Notes under the pieces: generated by a model
Databases searched by the model: none
What the model was told of the DNA's origin: nothing
The model's input: only the letters and a program-made list of their open reading frames with translations
Translations under genes and position numbers: made by a program
Origin: a virus
Length of the DNA: 23,255 nucleotides
Virus record (IMG/VR): IMGVR_UViG_3300013101_001724
Coordinates: 1-23,255 of that record
Reading direction: 5' to 3' (one strand)
Shown here: positions 22,039 to 23,255 of the stretch, in pieces
Numbering within the stretch: the stretch's first letter is position 1
How the letters are laid out: every line of letters starts with the position of its first letter

Positions 22039-22196
22039 TGGCTGTCTTAGATTTACCATACTGCGTTCATTGCGGAGAGATGGTTCGTTTGTTACAGATA
22101 GAAGCTAACCTCCTGCGGTTCCATTGCGACTGCGGAGAAACTGTTGAGGTAGACCATGGCGGTGAAGGACTATTACCAGACTCTGGGAGTAGATAG
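22038..22196 (+). CDS. 52-residue zinc-ribbon protein
   Basis: ATG at 22038 overlaps the previous stop (TAATG) and has AGGAG at 22024-22028. The 52 residues carry two cysteine pairs, C9-x2-C12 (YCVHCGE) and C30-x-C32 (HCDCGE), a likely zinc ribbon with a beta hairpin between. It ends at TAG 22194-22196, overlapping the dnaJ start by 41 bases in another frame. Such small zinc ribbons are common next to phage replication genes, where they may bind nucleic acid or protein, but the role here is unknown. Good ribosome site, coupled start and conserved-type cysteines argue it is real despite its size. Confidence 0.62.
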   Translation: MAVLDLPYCVHCGEMVRLLQIEANLLRFHCDCGETVEVDHGGEGLLPDSGSR

Positions 22197-22968
22197 AGAC
22201 GTCAACGAGGCGGATCTAAAAACTGCTTACAGAAAGCTGGCATTAGAATACCATCCGGATCGTAACCCGGACAACCCGGAAGCCGAGGAGAAATTCAAGG
22301 CTATATCGGAGGCGCACTCTGTGCTCTCTGATCCGGAGAAGCGTCGTATGTATGACGCTACAGGATCGGCTACCGGCCAGCAAATGGGCGGCTTCCGAAC
22401 TACCGGTGATCCGTTTGATCTATTCAGCCAGTTTGGTATGCGTCACGACGCGGGTCCTAAACAACCTCGACCCTTGCGCGGCCAGAATTTCCAACACGTG
22501 GTATCCGTACCTCTCTATGACTCTCTTTTCGGAAGCGAGTACAGATTTGAGTTCCAAGTAGCCTCCGGCTGCGACATCTGTGAGGGAGAAGGCGGTACAG
22601 AGTTTGAAGATTGTGGCCAGTGCGAGGGTCGGGGGGTTTTTATACGACAATCGGCCAATATGATAACCCAGTCCGCGTGTCCCGCGTGTGGTGGACGCGC
22701 TAAGAAGGTTACGAAGGTCTGCGATAAGTGTACTGGTAGGGGAATGGTCGAGGAACACAAGAATTTGAACGTGGGTATACCCGCCGGTATTCATAACGGA
22801 GCCATGATGCGCCTACAAGGTCAGGGTGGTCGCGGAGTACACGGTGGTCCGACCGGGGATCTGATGCTGAAGATCGATGTTCAGTACCCAGACACTGCAA
22901 ACTATACTGAGGAGGAGAAATCGCAGCTGAAGGAGTTGCTTTCTAAATATGAAAATACTAGCCCTTGA
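22156..22968 (+). CDS. dnaJ: DnaJ/Hsp40 co-chaperone, shortened
   Basis: Stimulates Hsp70 (DnaK) ATPase and hands it substrates. ATG at 22156 follows GAGGT (22146-22150). The N-terminal J domain is complete, with HPD at residues 33-35 and 'YHPDRNPDNPEAEEKFKAISEAHSVLSD'-type helices. A short Gly/Phe stretch follows (DPFDLFSQFG). The zinc domain spans about 139-196 with all eight cysteines in four CxxC pairs; the third repeat ends GRA instead of GxG. The first substrate-binding beta domain is present (IPAGIHNGAMMRLQGQGG), but the protein is 270 residues against about 375 for DnaJ. The second beta domain appears to be missing, while a terminal helix (YTEEEKSQLKELLSKY) is kept. It probably works with host DnaK. 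Confidence 0.9.
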   Translation: MAVKDYYQTLGVDRDVNEADLKTAYRKLALEYHPDRNPDNPEAEEKFKAISEAHSVLSDPEKRRMYDATGSATGQQMGGFRTTGDPFDLFSQFGMRHDAGPKQPRPLRGQNFQHVVSVPLYDSLFGSEYRFEFQVASGCDICEGEGGTEFEDCGQCEGRGVFIRQSANMITQSACPACGGRAKKVTKVCDKCTGRGMVEEHKNLNVGIPAGIHNGAMMRLQGQGGRGVHGGPTGDLMLKIDVQYPDTANYTEEEKSQLKELLSKYENTSP

Positions 22969-23255
22969 TGTGTCCACAAAATCTACCGGATGGTTTATTA
23001 CGAAGCGGTCCTGCGGACTTATACTCCCTTCGGATAAATTGAGCCTCGAGGAAAAGATGGTTTTCTTTAGACAGGAGCTGCTAAAGCTGCTCGAGAAATA
23101 CAAGCCCGACGTCGTAGTAATAGAGGACGCGTACTACCGGGCTGGGTTTGGTAGCGTCCACACTGTTAAGGCTCTTAGTAAGTTTGCAGGAGTGGCATCA
23201 GAGGTTAGTTGCTCACAGGGAGCTAAGGTAGAGATAATTACAGCCACCACAGCAC
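22949..23255 (+). CDS. RuvC-like Holliday junction resolvase, 3'-partial
   Basis: ATG at 22949 overlaps the dnaJ stop by 20 bases; AAGGAG (22930-22935) is 13 bases upstream, longer than usual. About 102 residues are visible before the window ends. The first strand is MKILALDVSTKSTGW, the RuvC/RNase H-like 'GIDPG..TG'-type start with the first catalytic Asp. 'DVVVIEDAYYRAGFGSVHTVKALSKFAG' then holds the second catalytic acid (Glu) and the following helix as in phage RuvC-like nucleases. It would cut four-way junctions made by the RecA-like protein or debranch replication DNA before packaging. The C-terminal catalytic acids lie beyond the window. Confidence 0.8.
   Translation, partial: MKILALDVSTKSTGWFITKRSCGLILPSDKLSLEEKMVFFRQELLKLLEKYKPDVVVIEDAYYRAGFGSVHTVKALSKFAGVASEVSCSQGAKVEIITATTA

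Overview
This window reads as part of the genome of a tailed double-stranded DNA bacteriophage (Caudoviricetes), probably a large environmental or marine lytic phage. Every convincing gene lies on the + strand, genes are packed end to start with short overlaps, base composition looks close to balanced, and the content is half modular virion adhesins and half a phage-encoded replication and recombination set. I see no integrase, tRNA, CRISPR array or insertion sequence, and the host cannot be named from the sequence.

Left half (1-14536): tail fibre or adhesin region. Three large consecutive genes (1-2985, entering from the left; 2994-6986, probably really ending at 7051; 7056-9623) are built from the same kit of cassettes: a short LT(I/V)SG(V/I)PV linker, glycine hinges, TITGDWDF and GNPTV...DDGSG beta modules, a YTH-type module, C1q-like and jelly-roll-like beta domains, and three copies of a ConA-like domain of about 260 residues. 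Then come a small structural protein (9645-10013), a LamG-like protein (10006-10812) and a 1233-residue protein with a long LxAxI-type repeat region and two C-terminal LamG-like domains (10835-14536).

Boundary (14537-14631): the only sizeable non-coding gap. It carries a near-consensus sigma70 promoter (TTGACT, 17 bp, TATTAT) with a 10-bp palindrome in its spacer, then a possible leader hairpin, then the ribosome site of the sliding clamp gene. It looks like the control point of the replication operon.

Right half (14632-23255): one operon of overlapping genes: DnaN-like sliding clamp, an unknown 182-residue protein, RecA-like recombinase, a small VSR-like nuclease, a helical protein that may be a recombination mediator, DnaB-like helicase, a single-pass membrane protein, DnaG-like primase, a double-OB SSB, an unknown 114-residue protein, a 52-residue zinc ribbon, a shortened DnaJ, and a RuvC-like resolvase running off the right edge. 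Together these cover priming, unwinding, processivity, ssDNA coating, strand exchange and junction resolution. The replicative polymerase and a clamp loader are not in the window, so the clamp presumably works with a loader encoded elsewhere or by the host.

Most notable observations: repeated adhesin cassettes that are identical in protein but rewritten codon by codon in DNA; an apparent -1 frame disruption that cuts off a recognisable fibre C-terminus; a DnaJ in which the second substrate-binding beta domain appears to be cleanly missing; and an SSB made of two fused OB folds without the usual acidic tail.
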